Positions 1 to 7,747 of a stretch of DNA of 20,267 nt are shown here, piece after piece; position 1 is the stretch's first letter, and every line of letters begins with the position of its first letter. The DNA lies in the IMG/VR virus record IMGVR_UViG_3300032516_000248, positions 1 through 20,267 of that record; one strand, written 5' to 3'. The position numbers and the translations under genes were made by a program. The stretch is from a virus. Under the pieces are notes generated by a model, which did not search any database, was not told where the DNA came from, and worked only from the letters and a program-made list of their open reading frames with translations.

Positions 1-85
1 CAGCAAGACCGATCATCGCGCCGGCAGCTGCGGCTAGCGGAGCAGCAGAATATGGCCGGCCTGAATATGTTAGTGAGCTAAACAT
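1..85 (-). CDS. Partial ORF after the Gly-rich array; unknown function
   Basis: An open frame starts at ATG 85-83 and runs off the left edge without a stop, giving 28 residues. They begin MFSSLTYSGRPYSAAPLA and continue into an Ala/Gly-rich stretch. The start lies 3 bases past the stop of the Gly-rich gene at 89-994, matching the tight spacing elsewhere. Another ATG at 89-87 overlaps that stop but closes after three codons. The ribosome-binding site is weak (GGTGATGA just upstream). Too little is visible to assign a family. Short proteins of this style often sit beside phage fibre genes, but that is only context. Confidence 0.5.
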   Translation of the reverse strand, partial: MFSSLTYSGRPYSAAPLAAAAGAMIGLA

Positions 86-88
86 TCA

Positions 89-994
89 TCACCAGGAGAA
101 AATCATTACGAGACCGGGGCCGCCTGTCCCACCGATCCCACCCCCGTTACCAGATCCCCCACCGCCGCCGCCGGAACAAAATCCGAAAGAGTCGCCCCCT
201 TTTCCACCGGCTGCTGAGTCACCGTTACATCCACCCTGGCCGCCCCACGACCACCACAGTGACGGGTTGTGTAACTGGGGGCCAGAAGGCCCATCGGCTC
301 CGAGGACAGCAACAATCGGGCGCGGAGCCTGATCCCCCACGAGACTGAGATTGCCGGCTGGAATAGTGAATGCTCCGCCCAAGCGTGGGGTTGTATTAGT
401 GGCCCCCGCACCGCCGGTGCCACCAGTACTCTGTCGGTTTAATGCGCTTAGATTCAAAGCCGTCCCGGCCGCAGCTGGGACCCCACCAGCGGTCCCCGCA
501 GTACCGGTATTGATATTGATCATTCCGAATCCGCCTGCCGCGCAATCTGCAGCCGTGTTGGCGGTAGGAGCCACACCACCAGCCCCACCAGCGCCAGAAG
601 TACCAACAGCTCCGAAACTCCCCCCAGTGGCGGTCAGAATGAGATTAGTTGTGCCCGAATTAGGCGCAATAGAGATCGACGACGTTGTGCCAGCAGTTCC
701 AGTCGGCCCCCCTCTACCAGCAGTGATATACAAGACGCTGGGGATGAGCATTAGCGGAATCGTGTTGGTATTAGAATTCCCAGAACTCCCGCCACCACCA
801 CCGCCGCCAGTGGCAGATGCCGCCCTCGAAAATCCCGCGCCGCCACCACCCCCGCCGCCCATGCATACCATGTGAGCGAATTGCGCCCCACGAGGTCTTA
901 TCCACGTATATCCCTGGGTAAAATCCGAGGCGCTGGAAACACCAATCCACTGTTGGATGTCTACTCTGGAATCGGTTGAGCGGTGTATGTACAT
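89..994 (-). CDS. Gly-rich adhesin-like tail protein, copy 3
   Basis: A 301-residue protein and the last of three tandem paralogs. Residues about 15-45 hold a compact start with a W-I-R-P-R-G element, matching W-T-K-P-R-G and W-N-K-P-R-G in the other two. It is followed by runs of Gly (GGGGGGG near residues 46-52 and 63-69), a hydrophobic strand, then Gly-Thr-Gly-Gly repeats. The end is a polyglycine block and a hydrophobic tail finishing in IFSW. This is the pattern of the glycine-rich domain found in phage tail fibres and tip adhesins, where polyglycine helices pack into a rigid stalk. Residues 242-250 carry an aromatic segment with W-W-S-W that differs from the equivalent segment in the paralogs. 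A receptor-binding role is inferred. It lies 6 bases after copy 2. Confidence 0.8.
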   Translation of the reverse strand: MYIHRSTDSRVDIQQWIGVSSASDFTQGYTWIRPRGAQFAHMVCMGGGGGGGAGFSRAASATGGGGGGGSSGNSNTNTIPLMLIPSVLYITAGRGGPTGTAGTTSSISIAPNSGTTNLILTATGGSFGAVGTSGAGGAGGVAPTANTAADCAAGGFGMININTGTAGTAGGVPAAAGTALNLSALNRQSTGGTGGAGATNTTPRLGGAFTIPAGNLSLVGDQAPRPIVAVLGADGPSGPQLHNPSLWWSWGGQGGCNGDSAAGGKGGDSFGFCSGGGGGGSGNGGGIGGTGGPGLVMIFSW

Positions 995-1000
995 ATTGAT

Positions 1001-1924
1001 CTACGAACAGAATAGGAGAACTGCGCCATCGCCACCGGCACCGCCGCTGCCACCAGTAGTGCCGCCGCCACCGCCGCCGCCGCCAGAACCCATGATCCCA
1101 TTGCCGCCTTTCCCCGCTTGTCCGAGATTAGACGTCCCGCCCCCCATGCCGGGATACACCCAGAATGGCCTGTAAACAATTACACCTCCGGACCCGTCAG
1201 AATTCGCTCCAGTTCCAGACGGCTGTGTTCTCCAATCGGAGAGTGTTACCCCGGCGGAAACGTTGATCAACCCACCAGCAAAATCAGTTGTAGTAACACC
1301 ACCGCCGCCAGTGCCACCCATGATTAAACTACCTGTAGTCGCGAGGGTTACCGCGACACCGACAGCGCCGGTGTTGGAGCCACCGCCAGACCCGGAGGTA
1401 CCCGAGATAATTGAGGCATTACTCCCTTGCCAATAATTATTTGTAGCGGCGCCACCACCAGACCCGGCTCCGCCTCCGCCGCCAGCACTGCCACCCGTCC
1501 CTAAAACTCCGCCAGGAGCCACGAATATTACGTCACAATTCGAAGTGAAGTCCGTGGATATGGAAACTATGGTGGATATTCCTGTAGTGCCGCTCGTGCT
1601 AGCAGCACCGCCAGTGCCACCTCTTCCGACGCGGATGAACAATTTATCCGGCATGAAAAAGGTCGGGGCATATACTTTGCACTGGGTCCCACCACCGCCA
1701 CCGCCGCCGCCGCCGCGAGCAGTAGCGGAAGCAGCAGTGTGCCCACCGCCGCCGCCGCCACCGGAGCCGATCACCCACATGAAGCAGTTGCTAACCCCAC
1801 GGGGCTTATTCCATATGCTGTAGGAGAGTGCGTTGTCGGTATTGTGGGCGTGGACAAAAATCTGCGTGTTCCCAAGGGGGGAACCATCAAGAAATCCAGC
1901 CATAACGTGTGCTGCGTCTAACAT
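1001..1924 (-). CDS. Gly-rich adhesin-like tail protein, copy 2
   Basis: A 307-residue protein, the middle member of the triplet. It opens MLDAAH, like MLDVGH in copy 1. The W-N-K-P-R-G element is near residues 38-43, then come polyglycine runs, a middle region rich in Gly, Ser and Thr, and an aromatic segment at residues 251-257 (YRPFWVY). A long poly-Gly block (8 Gly) precedes the C-terminal strand ending LLFCS. The layout is the same as in both neighbours, so it arose by duplication. A role in a tail fibre tip or side adhesin is inferred from composition and from its position downstream of the fibre genes. It starts with ATG 3 bases after copy 1 ends. No strong ribosome-binding site is visible, so reinitiation from the upstream gene is likely. 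Confidence 0.8.
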   Translation of the reverse strand: MLDAAHVMAGFLDGSPLGNTQIFVHAHNTDNALSYSIWNKPRGVSNCFMWVIGSGGGGGGGHTAASATARGGGGGGGGGTQCKVYAPTFFMPDKLFIRVGRGGTGGAASTSGTTGISTIVSISTDFTSNCDVIFVAPGGVLGTGGSAGGGGGAGSGGGAATNNYWQGSNASIISGTSGSGGGSNTGAVGVAVTLATTGSLIMGGTGGGGVTTTDFAGGLINVSAGVTLSDWRTQPSGTGANSDGSGGVIVYRPFWVYPGMGGGTSNLGQAGKGGNGIMGSGGGGGGGGTTGGSGGAGGDGAVLLFCS

Positions 1925-1927
1925 GGT

Positions 1928-2848
1928 TCACCAACACACTAGAATGATGAGGCCGTCGCCACCTTTACCCCCGGCACCGGCGGGGTTTCCGCCGCCGCCG
2001 CCGCCTCCGCCGCCGCCCCAAATACCGGGGCCACCAGCGCCAGCCTGGGCGCCGTCGAGGCTAAAACCACCCATGCCGCCGAAGCCATACATGCAGGCCC
2101 CCCAGTTAGGGGCACCCATGCCGCCAGTCCCAGCGCCAATACTTTGCAGTGGACGCACTTCAGAAATGAATGACCCAGCAATCGCAGTTATGGGGCCACC
2201 GGCAAAGTCTGTGCCAGCGGTGCCGCCGCCACCTGTACCGCCCATTGATACTACGCTGGTGGTGGGTATGGTCTGAGTTCCACCAGCTGCGCCTGCGGCC
2301 GCACCGCCAGCAGTACCAGCATGACCGGCGAGGAGATTACGGAAACCGATGTGGGCCAGGACCTGTTGAGCAGTGGTGCTGATAGTTCCACCAGCTCCAG
2401 CAGTGCCACCAGAAGTAGTACCCCCAGCCCCGCCGGCAGTGGGAGCGGCGCTGCTGGACCGCGCAAGAATATTCTGGGCATTCGTGCCAGTAGCAGGGGT
2501 CATCGAAACAGACGCGATGGTTCCATCAGTTCCGGCGGCGCCGGCCGCGCCACCGGCACCACCAGTGCCAGGACGTACATGCAGGGTATTTGGCACCATG
2601 CATAGCGGCATGATGGTGCGGGTTTGACCCCCAGATCCACCGCCGCCACCGCCGGCTACAGTCGATAGTGCGGCACCGGTGAAACCACCGCCGCCGCCAG
2701 CACCGGAGCCAACTGTGTATATGAAAAAGAACGTGTAGCCACGCGGTTTCGTCCACGTAAACCACGTATTTCCGTCGGCGTGCGAGGCGCCGGTGAAAAT
2801 TTGTACGTCAACTCTCCCCGACTTTGGCAGGTGGCCGACGTCGAGCAC
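1928..2848 (-). CDS. Gly-rich adhesin-like tail protein, copy 1
   Basis: A 306-residue protein, first of the three paralogs. It starts with GTG (MLDVGH). Residues about 15-45 form the conserved head with W-T-K-P-R-G, followed by a hydrophobic strand and polyglycine (GGGGG, GGGGGG). The middle is built of GGAGG, GTAG and similar short repeats, like a collagen or polyglycine-II fold. Residues 248-256 hold the copy-specific segment NWGACMYGF, followed by ten consecutive Gly and an end in ILVCW. The family resembles the glycine-rich phage domain used in fibre tips. Function as receptor-binding protein is inferred. Its start is 3 bases after the preceding stop, with a GGAAAG element upstream. Confidence 0.8.
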   Translation of the reverse strand: MLDVGHLPKSGRVDVQIFTGASHADGNTWFTWTKPRGYTFFFIYTVGSGAGGGGGFTGAALSTVAGGGGGGSGGQTRTIMPLCMVPNTLHVRPGTGGAGGAAGAAGTDGTIASVSMTPATGTNAQNILARSSSAAPTAGGAGGTTSGGTAGAGGTISTTAQQVLAHIGFRNLLAGHAGTAGGAAAGAAGGTQTIPTTSVVSMGGTGGGGTAGTDFAGGPITAIAGSFISEVRPLQSIGAGTGGMGAPNWGACMYGFGGMGGFSLDGAQAGAGGPGIWGGGGGGGGGGNPAGAGGKGGDGLIILVCW

Positions 2849-2851
2849 AAG

Positions 2852-3286
2852 TTAGTACTTTCCGCCGATCGCGGTGCAGACCCAACCCGCGGCAACAGCT
2901 GTACCGAGACCGAAGTAAACCCGGAATCCAGCCGGTAAGGCAATACCCATTGGGTAGTCGATATCGATTGTCGCGGCCACAATGGTAGCTGTAGTCGCTG
3001 GCATCGAAAGCTCACCGTAGAATGAATTGTTCGTGGCTGTGGTATTCGCGGAACCGTTGTTGATGTAGATGCGGGCAACGGACGCCGTATTGGTGCCACC
3101 TGCCTTGAAGCGCAAACGCTGAATAAACCCGCCGTTGGTGGCATCTGCCGTGAACACTAGGGTGTTGTTCGCACTGATACCCGTGTAATCATTCGCTGCG
3201 GCAGTGACCAGCTGGCTCATTCCAGTTGTGGCGTTGGTCGATGTCTCTCCAAGTTTGGAGAAAATCGGTTTGGTATTTGCTGGCAT
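2852..3286 (-). CDS. Small virion/fibre-associated protein
   Basis: A 144-residue, Thr/Ala/Asn-rich protein without Lys-rich or membrane segments, predicted to be mostly beta strand. It contains an R-I-Y-I-N-N-G element near the middle that I recognise from small structural proteins near phage tail fibres (R-L-Y-I-N-N-G type). The start MPANTKPIF is well supported by AGGAAAGACTACC just before the ATG. It sits between a fibre-adaptor-like protein and the Gly-rich array. The likely role is a trimeric or ring-forming piece of the fibre or tail tip. No enzymatic motif is visible. Confidence 0.7.
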   Translation of the reverse strand: MPANTKPIFSKLGETSTNATTGMSQLVTAAANDYTGISANNTLVFTADATNGGFIQRLRFKAGGTNTASVARIYINNGSANTTATNNSFYGELSMPATTATIVAATIDIDYPMGIALPAGFRVYFGLGTAVAAGWVCTAIGGKY

Positions 3287-3301
3287 GGTAGTCTTTCCTG
3301 C

Positions 3302-3661
3302 TTACGGCAAATTCATGCCGAGTGATGTCGCGTACGCACCGCCGATAGTGTGTTCCTCGTCGGCGATCTGTGTGGCAAAGATTCGTTTCGTACCAGCGGC
3401 GAAATTGATTACCGCACCAGTGCTGGATGACTTGAGCCTTGAGCGTACCAGTGTAGTACTCGCGGACAAGTGGGCCTCAGTCACCTCCCAATCACCTGTA
3501 GGAACTCCACTGGCATCAACAGCCTCGATGCAACAATCAAACGTGGCGAGCGTACCGAAGGCATTATTGACCGTCCGATACCCAGTCACCGCACCCGCAG
3601 TGGTCAGATCACCAGTGCCGGTAGAGGTAGTTGTCTCCATCACACGATCGGCAGATGCCAT
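3302..3661 (-). CDS. Phage structural protein with fibre-adaptor-type beta domain
   Basis: A 119-residue protein starting MASADRVMETTTSTGTGD. The N-terminal D-R-V-x-E-T-T-x-x-x-G-T-G-D, the G-Y-R-T element, A-V-D-A-S-G-V-P-T-G-D-W-E and N-F-A-A-G-T-K-R-I-F-A near the C-terminus are characteristic of a beta-sandwich protein widespread in phage fibre clusters. It is usually annotated only as hypothetical or structural. It probably attaches fibre or tip components. The ATG is 3 bases after the preceding stop. No enzymatic residues are seen. The family is recognised with fair confidence; its biochemical job is inferred from context. Confidence 0.75.
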   Translation of the reverse strand: MASADRVMETTTSTGTGDLTTAGAVTGYRTVNNAFGTLATFDCCIEAVDASGVPTGDWEVTEAHLSASTTLVRSRLKSSSTGAVINFAAGTKRIFATQIADEEHTIGGAYATSLGMNLP

Positions 3662-3664
3662 GGG

Positions 3665-3892
3665 TCACCAGGGGGCTTCGCCGTGCTCGACGGCTGTCAA
3701 ATTTCCGACCACTGACCAGTGTCTGCTATGGTCTCCAGCACGCGCCTTCGCGGCTTTTCCTTGGACCCGCATCCAGGTAGAGATCTTGATGGCGTCTTCA
3801 TACCCCATCTTCAATTCAGATCTACCGACTTTCAGCACCACAGTTATGCCGTCGGTGTAGACCTGAACATTCTGCTTCGTTAGCAGGGTCAT
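3665..3892 (-). CDS. Small hypothetical protein in the fibre cluster
   Basis: A 75-residue protein starting MTLLTKQNVQVYTDG. I chose ATG 3892 because it begins 4 bases after the preceding stop. A longer form starting at 3925 would overlap the upstream gene by 29 bases. It is predicted as beta strands followed by a helix (Y-E-D-A-I-K-I-S-T-W-M-R) and a basic segment K-A-A-K-A-R-A. Many phage fibre loci carry a gene of this size with a D-A-I-x-x-A-x-W-(L/M)-R helix between structural genes. I cannot name a function. It contains no signal peptide, membrane segment or Cys motif. Confidence 0.65.
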   Translation of the reverse strand: MTLLTKQNVQVYTDGITVVLKVGRSELKMGYEDAIKISTWMRVQGKAAKARAGDHSRHWSVVGNLTAVEHGEAPW

Positions 3893-3896
3893 TGGA

Positions 3897-4331
3897 TCAA
3901 TCCAGCGTAACGTCGAGGGCACCAATGGCGAACTGCGGGGTGACCCCAGAACTCACGGTAAGCGCCGAGGCCCCATTCAGATCGCGGGTACCAACACCAG
4001 AAACTGCTGACCCCAGGGCAAAGTGGGTAATCGTCGAACCGGTTACGCCACAAGCCGGGAATACGATCGCGGCATCGTTGTCACCGGTTCCGGTAAGGAT
4101 TGTCCACCCAGCCGTACTCCTGGCCACCGCCTGGCGGGCGTAGTTCGTATACGCAGATTCGCTGGTAGTCTGGTCACCGGTTTCACCGGGGTCCGCGGTA
4201 TGAAGAGAGACGTAGACAGATCCCGCTGTGGTCGATCCCCGGAGGCCGGTGCCGTCGCCGATATCAGCCGCGCCTGTGTTCTCCAGGTACAACCGCAAGA
4301 TCTTGTCTTCAAAGGTATTTGTTGCAGACAT
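3897..4331 (-). CDS. Gp80-like phage tail/fibre structural protein
   Basis: A 144-residue protein with the pattern V-Y-V-S-L-H-T-A-D-P-G-E-T-G-D-Q followed by E-S-A-Y-T-N-Y-A-R-Q-A-V-A-R. That combination is typical of a phage structural family found near tail fibres. The rest is Gly/Thr-rich beta structure with an F-P-A-C-G element. ATG 4331 is preceded by AGGAGAATTCGAT, a strong ribosome-binding site. The likely role is a virion decoration or fibre-attachment subunit. No enzyme motif is seen. The gene stands among small proteins of similar length (107-144 residues), all probably parts of one tail or tip complex. Confidence 0.75.
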   Translation of the reverse strand: MSATNTFEDKILRLYLENTGAADIGDGTGLRGSTTAGSVYVSLHTADPGETGDQTTSESAYTNYARQAVARSTAGWTILTGTGDNDAAIVFPACGVTGSTITHFALGSAVSGVGTRDLNGASALTVSSGVTPQFAIGALDVTLD

Positions 4332-4358
4332 ATCGAATTCTCCTGGGGAGCTTGAAAA

Positions 4359-4682
4359 TCAGGTGCCCTCTTCCAAGCCGGACACGGTGAAAGAAATAGT
4401 ACCATTAGTGCTATAGACACGCACCACATCCGTGCCACCAACTTCGAAAGGGGCGGATGAGACAGAATCGTTGGCCAAGATGGCCTGCCCATAGGCGACA
4501 TAATGCGCGTTTGCGATGGCCGCTCCGAGGGGGGAAACTGCCACTCGGAAGGAATCGTCGCTACCCCGGTTAGCCACAATGACCCGGATAGCCGCACGCC
4601 GGGCCGCAGGTACGGTGTATATATCGGTCAGGACCCCTGCGGCAGGAGCCGCCTGGCCAAGAACACCATAAAGATCGGCCAT
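4359..4682 (-). CDS. Small beta-rich structural protein
   Basis: A 107-residue protein starting MADLYGVLGQAAPAAGVLTD. It reads as alternating hydrophobic strands: A-A-I-R-V-I-V-A-N-R-G, a D-S-F-R-V-A-V-S-P pair and a final T-I-S-F-T-V-S-G-L-E-E. Phage proteins with L-G-Q-x-x-P-A-A-G-x-x-T-x-x-Y-T-V-P-A near the N-terminus commonly lie beside fibre genes and are thought to be structural. A weak GGGAAC precedes the ATG, which follows the preceding stop by one base. No membrane or catalytic features are seen. Function is by context only. Confidence 0.7.
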   Translation of the reverse strand: MADLYGVLGQAAPAAGVLTDIYTVPAARRAAIRVIVANRGSDDSFRVAVSPLGAAIANAHYVAYGQAILANDSVSSAPFEVGGTDVVRVYSTNGTISFTVSGLEEGT

Positions 4683-4683
4683 A

Positions 4684-4962
4684 TCAGTTCCCGCTGAAAT
4701 GGATGTAAGCCCGCAGCCGTTTGGCTACTAGCGTTGCAGTATCGACGATATCGGTAACCAACCCCGTCTTTATGTTCCCATACTGGTCCGCGAGGCCCAG
4801 GGAGGTCATCTCGTCGAGCCGGGTAAACGACTTTAACGGGTCGCCGCGTTGCCGCTGAGCGATCTCCAGAATCTCCTTGGTCGTACGCAGGAATTCCCTC
4901 TGCCCAACCGGATCGCCTGTCGGGGTAGGAAGACCATGCCGCGTTCTAAGGGGTGTTGCCAT
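4684..4962 (-). CDS. Small helical protein following the large fibre gene
   Basis: A 92-residue protein starting MATPLRTRHGLPTPTGDP. I chose ATG 4962 because it overlaps the fibre stop as TGATG. A four-residue-longer start at 4974 is possible. The N-terminus is Pro-rich. It is followed by a helix E-F-L-R-T-T-K-E-I-L-E-I-A-Q-R-Q-R-G-D and then L-D-E-M-T-S-L-G-L-A and a C-terminal helix. Proteins of this size with a P-T-x-x-x-D-x-x-x-R-E-F-L start and a K-E-x-x-E-x-x-x-x-x-R-G-D helix occur in phage tail clusters without known function. It may be a fibre chaperone or a virion adaptor; this is inference. Confidence 0.65.
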   Translation of the reverse strand: MATPLRTRHGLPTPTGDPVGQREFLRTTKEILEIAQRQRGDPLKSFTRLDEMTSLGLADQYGNIKTGLVTDIVDTATLVAKRLRAYIHFSGN

Positions 4963-6710
4963 CACACAACCCATCTAGCTGAGAGGCCGTCGATATTCAA
5001 TTGCATCACGTCCATGTCGATCTTTATCGCCGTGGCCCCCAATAATTTTCCTACGAGGGCACCTGGATTCGCGGTAATTGACGGTATATTGGTGGTCAAT
5101 GTTCCGAGCGACACACCGTCTAGGAAATACTGAATGCTGGTCCCTGCGGCATTGACCTCTATTCTACCGTTGTACCAAGTGCCTGCAACCGCAGTAGCGC
5201 CAAATGAGGTTGTGCTACTTGAACCACCACTAGTCGCAACGGTCCTACCCCGGAATTTCCATACGCTTGAATCGTCCGCGAGTTCTATCCACGCCCCAGC
5301 GGTGGTTACAGCATCGCACCGATTCAAAAATCCCATGAAAAAAGTGCCTGTTTGGCTGCCAGTAACTGGTAATACAGGGATCCGAAAAACAAAATTCAGA
5401 ATCGTGCGTCCTACGCCGAAATTAAAATTGCCAGTAGCTGCGGCGAGGGAAGACACCGCGATTCCAGCGCGGCCTACTGCGGATGTGTAAGTGCTAAGCG
5501 AGACTATCCCCGGGTGCCCAGACTCGCTGGATACTGCGGTCAAAGTTGTTTGGATCCCGGCGACAGAGACAAACCACTCACCGTTGTTCGCAGTAGAAGA
5601 TCCCGGTGGGGCTATGAAATCATCGTACCAAACAGTACTCGTTGAAAGATTCAGCCCCGAAGTTACTGAAGAATCTGCATAAAGAAAACCGTTGAGTGCA
5701 CGCCAACGAGCTGACCCCCCATCGTAAAGCAAATGCAAGGACTCCCCCGCCGGAAGGAGTATGTTGTAACCGAATTTGAAGCGATTTGCCGCAATAGAAG
5801 ATCCCGACTCGTTCAGAAAAAGGATTCCGCTCGTGCCAATATTCGTGACATCCAGATATCGACCATTCGAGCCAGTGGCAAATCCGGAAATAGACCAAAG
5901 CGCCGAAGTAGTGAGGCGCAAAAGTGCAGCCAAACTCATCAGAGTAGGGCTGTAGTCATCCTGGTTGGACGTAAGCTGGGGGGGGCTAAGTGCGTTATAA
6001 AGATATACCCCTCCATCCAAGACGTTTGACTCCCCCAGCAGTTGAACGGTACCGGAAACCAGCCCAATAGAGTTAGTTGCTCGAAGTTCAATATCCAGGG
6101 TGTCTGATCCAACACGAGTAGCATAGAAAAACGGAATGGTTCCCGGGATCCCCGCGTCATCGGTAAACTGCATCGTAATGGAACTGGTTTCATGTAGGAA
6201 CTCAACCCTGCGTTCACCGGCGAGATCTAAGTGATTGTAGATCGTAATCCGGGGATCGAACGTCCAACTCCCAGTGACAGCAACAGTGCCCGCAGGATCA
6301 GCCCCACCTGAGCCGTCAACAGGGAGCGTTTCACCATCAGCCTGGACCTGCAAGAACTTACCCGAATCCGCCCCGGTGTAGTGCCGCTGGACGAGTTTCT
6401 CCATCGTACCCTTCGTGAGCCGCATCTGAACGACTGAACTTGCTGCAAGAAATACTTGCGCTGTCGTGCCCTCCTGGGCTCGTTCCACCGAGAGCACATC
6501 CCCAGCTCGCGCTGTGCAATAGCAAACCTCGAAGGCACCCGAAATAGTACTCTGCACTGTTACCGCGAAAAACTGGCCAGCTGCCGGGCTCGGAAACGCC
6601 GCGCCCTGTCCTGCTGTAAGTACAAGCGAAGTATCAGGTACGGCAACGTCATTATTGAGCGTTGCGCTCTTGTTGTTCGCAAACAGTTGGATGTCAGTAG
6701 TAGCAACCAC
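4962..6710 (-). CDS. Tail fibre/spike protein with lectin-like C-terminal domain
   Basis: A 582-residue protein. Residues about 5-105 form a virion-attachment-type domain with G-Q-G-A-A-F-P-S-P, A-R-A-G-D-V-L-S-V-E-R-A-Q-E-G-T and R-L-T-K-G. The same domain opens the next fibre gene at 7745. The middle is beta-rich and repetitive. Residues about 370-575 read like a concanavalin/laminin-G jelly roll: long strands, W-I-E-L-A-D-D-S-S-V-W-K-F, A-G-T-W-Y-N-G-R-I-E-V-N and I-Q-Y-F-L-D-G-V-S-L-G-T-L. This suggests glycan or surface binding. It starts with GTG, supported by AAGG 8 bases upstream. It is probably the main host-recognition fibre. No autoproteolytic chaperone motif is recognised. Confidence 0.8.
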   Translation of the reverse strand: MVATTDIQLFANNKSATLNNDVAVPDTSLVLTAGQGAAFPSPAAGQFFAVTVQSTISGAFEVCYCTARAGDVLSVERAQEGTTAQVFLAASSVVQMRLTKGTMEKLVQRHYTGADSGKFLQVQADGETLPVDGSGGADPAGTVAVTGSWTFDPRITIYNHLDLAGERRVEFLHETSSITMQFTDDAGIPGTIPFFYATRVGSDTLDIELRATNSIGLVSGTVQLLGESNVLDGGVYLYNALSPPQLTSNQDDYSPTLMSLAALLRLTTSALWSISGFATGSNGRYLDVTNIGTSGILFLNESGSSIAANRFKFGYNILLPAGESLHLLYDGGSARWRALNGFLYADSSVTSGLNLSTSTVWYDDFIAPPGSSTANNGEWFVSVAGIQTTLTAVSSESGHPGIVSLSTYTSAVGRAGIAVSSLAAATGNFNFGVGRTILNFVFRIPVLPVTGSQTGTFFMGFLNRCDAVTTAGAWIELADDSSVWKFRGRTVATSGGSSSTTSFGATAVAGTWYNGRIEVNAAGTSIQYFLDGVSLGTLTTNIPSITANPGALVGKLLGATAIKIDMDVMQLNIDGLSARWVV

Positions 6711-6713
6711 TGG

Positions 6714-7745
6714 TTATACCTTCATTATGAAGAACAGCGCAACATACGGAGGTGCAACCACAGCCACTGTGTGGGTATGATCCGAGACCAGGGACGCAGT
6801 ATGGGTATGCGTAGCACCTGAGCCTGTGTTCTCTATCAGTATATGCCCAGCAGCGCCAACATCGTGTGACGCCATGGAAGAGCCGTTGTCACCAAGTATT
6901 CCATTGGCGGAACCTGGCGGGAATCCATTGCCATTAACAGATCCACCAAAAAAGCCCCAAATCGTGTGGCGATGCGATGGCAATTGTGCGATCGTGAGCG
7001 CGGTTCCAGTAATACTCGGGGTATGACTCCCGCCTGCGCCAGAGACAATCGGGGCGAGCGAACCGCCTGTAGAACCTTCGGCATAAGTACCGCCAGCGCC
7101 AACAACGAACTTGTTGCGCATGTCCGGCGTGCCGTTGGTACCGTCGCAGGCTTGGAACCCCGCAGGTATGGTGCCGATTAACCCGTGGAACAGAAAAATC
7201 GTACCCACCGGGAATGCAACCGCATTGATTGCAGCCTGGGTCAGATTTGCAGTCGTGTAGATCACGGCCCCACCGATAGTTGGCGGACCGGCCGCAGCTG
7301 GGACCACAAGTTGATTCGTAGTTACGCCGGTGGCTCCACGCATGGGGGTGAGGACCGTTTCGCCACCGTTGATACGTGTGTTGCTGAGCTGCCCAACGCT
7401 CCCGCCATCAATAATCCCAGTGAATGAATCTCCAGCCTTCTGGATGAATTCGTTCAGTACTGCCGCCGTAACTCGGTTCTCGACTCGGGATCCCGAGGCG
7501 AATGCGAGCGCGATAGTCCCTTCCTGCGCTCGCGTGACAGTCAGAACATCTCCAGAACGACCGGTAAGATGGACGATCTCTATATTTCCAGAGATATCCT
7601 CGAGGGCAAGTTTTGCGTACAGTGCCCCACCCACAGAGGGGAACAAGGCCCCCTGGCCGCCCGTGACCGTGAGACTGGTATCCCCGGCGAGAATTCCAGC
7701 AGCGAGTAACGAAGAGGCGTTGTTCGAGTGGCGAATGTTGCCCAT
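6714..7745 (-). CDS. Tail fibre protein with phage Collar domain
   Basis: A 343-residue protein. Residues about 10-95 are the attachment domain shared with the 582-residue fibre (G-Q-G-A-L-F-P, G-R-S-G-D-V-L-T-V-T-R-A-Q-E-G-T). About residues 175-220 match the phage tail Collar domain: F-P-V-G-T-I, then P-A-G-F-Q-A-C-D-G, then T-P-D-M-R-N-K-F-V-V-G-A-G. The C-terminal part has L-P-S-H-R-H-T, T-H-T-H-T and D-H-T-H-T, which may bind metal as in short tail fibres. It ends in the typical P-P-Y-V-A-L-F-F-I-M-K-V. ATG 7745 follows GGAGTTCTGATC. It is probably a short fibre or tip that sits with the lectin-like fibre. Confidence 0.85.
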   Translation of the reverse strand: MGNIRHSNNASSLLAAGILAGDTSLTVTGGQGALFPSVGGALYAKLALEDISGNIEIVHLTGRSGDVLTVTRAQEGTIALAFASGSRVENRVTAAVLNEFIQKAGDSFTGIIDGGSVGQLSNTRINGGETVLTPMRGATGVTTNQLVVPAAAGPPTIGGAVIYTTANLTQAAINAVAFPVGTIFLFHGLIGTIPAGFQACDGTNGTPDMRNKFVVGAGGTYAEGSTGGSLAPIVSGAGGSHTPSITGTALTIAQLPSHRHTIWGFFGGSVNGNGFPPGSANGILGDNGSSMASHDVGAAGHILIENTGSGATHTHTASLVSDHTHTVAVVAPPYVALFFIMKV

Positions 7746-7747
7746 GA

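Noticed and set aside
351-875. Plus-strand Pro/Val/Ala-rich open frame opposite the Gly-rich gene
   Set aside because: Gly codons GGN read on the other strand as Pro or Ala codons, so the Gly-rich gene creates long open Pro-rich shadows. No ribosome-binding site and wrong strand for the block.
123-2040. Diversity-generating retroelement variable repeats in the Gly-rich genes
   Set aside because: There is no reverse transcriptase, no second near-identical template copy with adenine-specific changes, and the copies differ throughout rather than only at adenines.
1833-2276. Plus-strand Pro-rich open frame of 147 residues
   Set aside because: Same shadow effect opposite Gly-rich copies 1 and 2; it crosses the boundary of two supported genes.
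3204-3860. Plus-strand open frame of 218 residues
   Set aside because: It spans three minus-strand structural genes with recognised patterns and good ribosome-binding sites; it has no family-like sequence.
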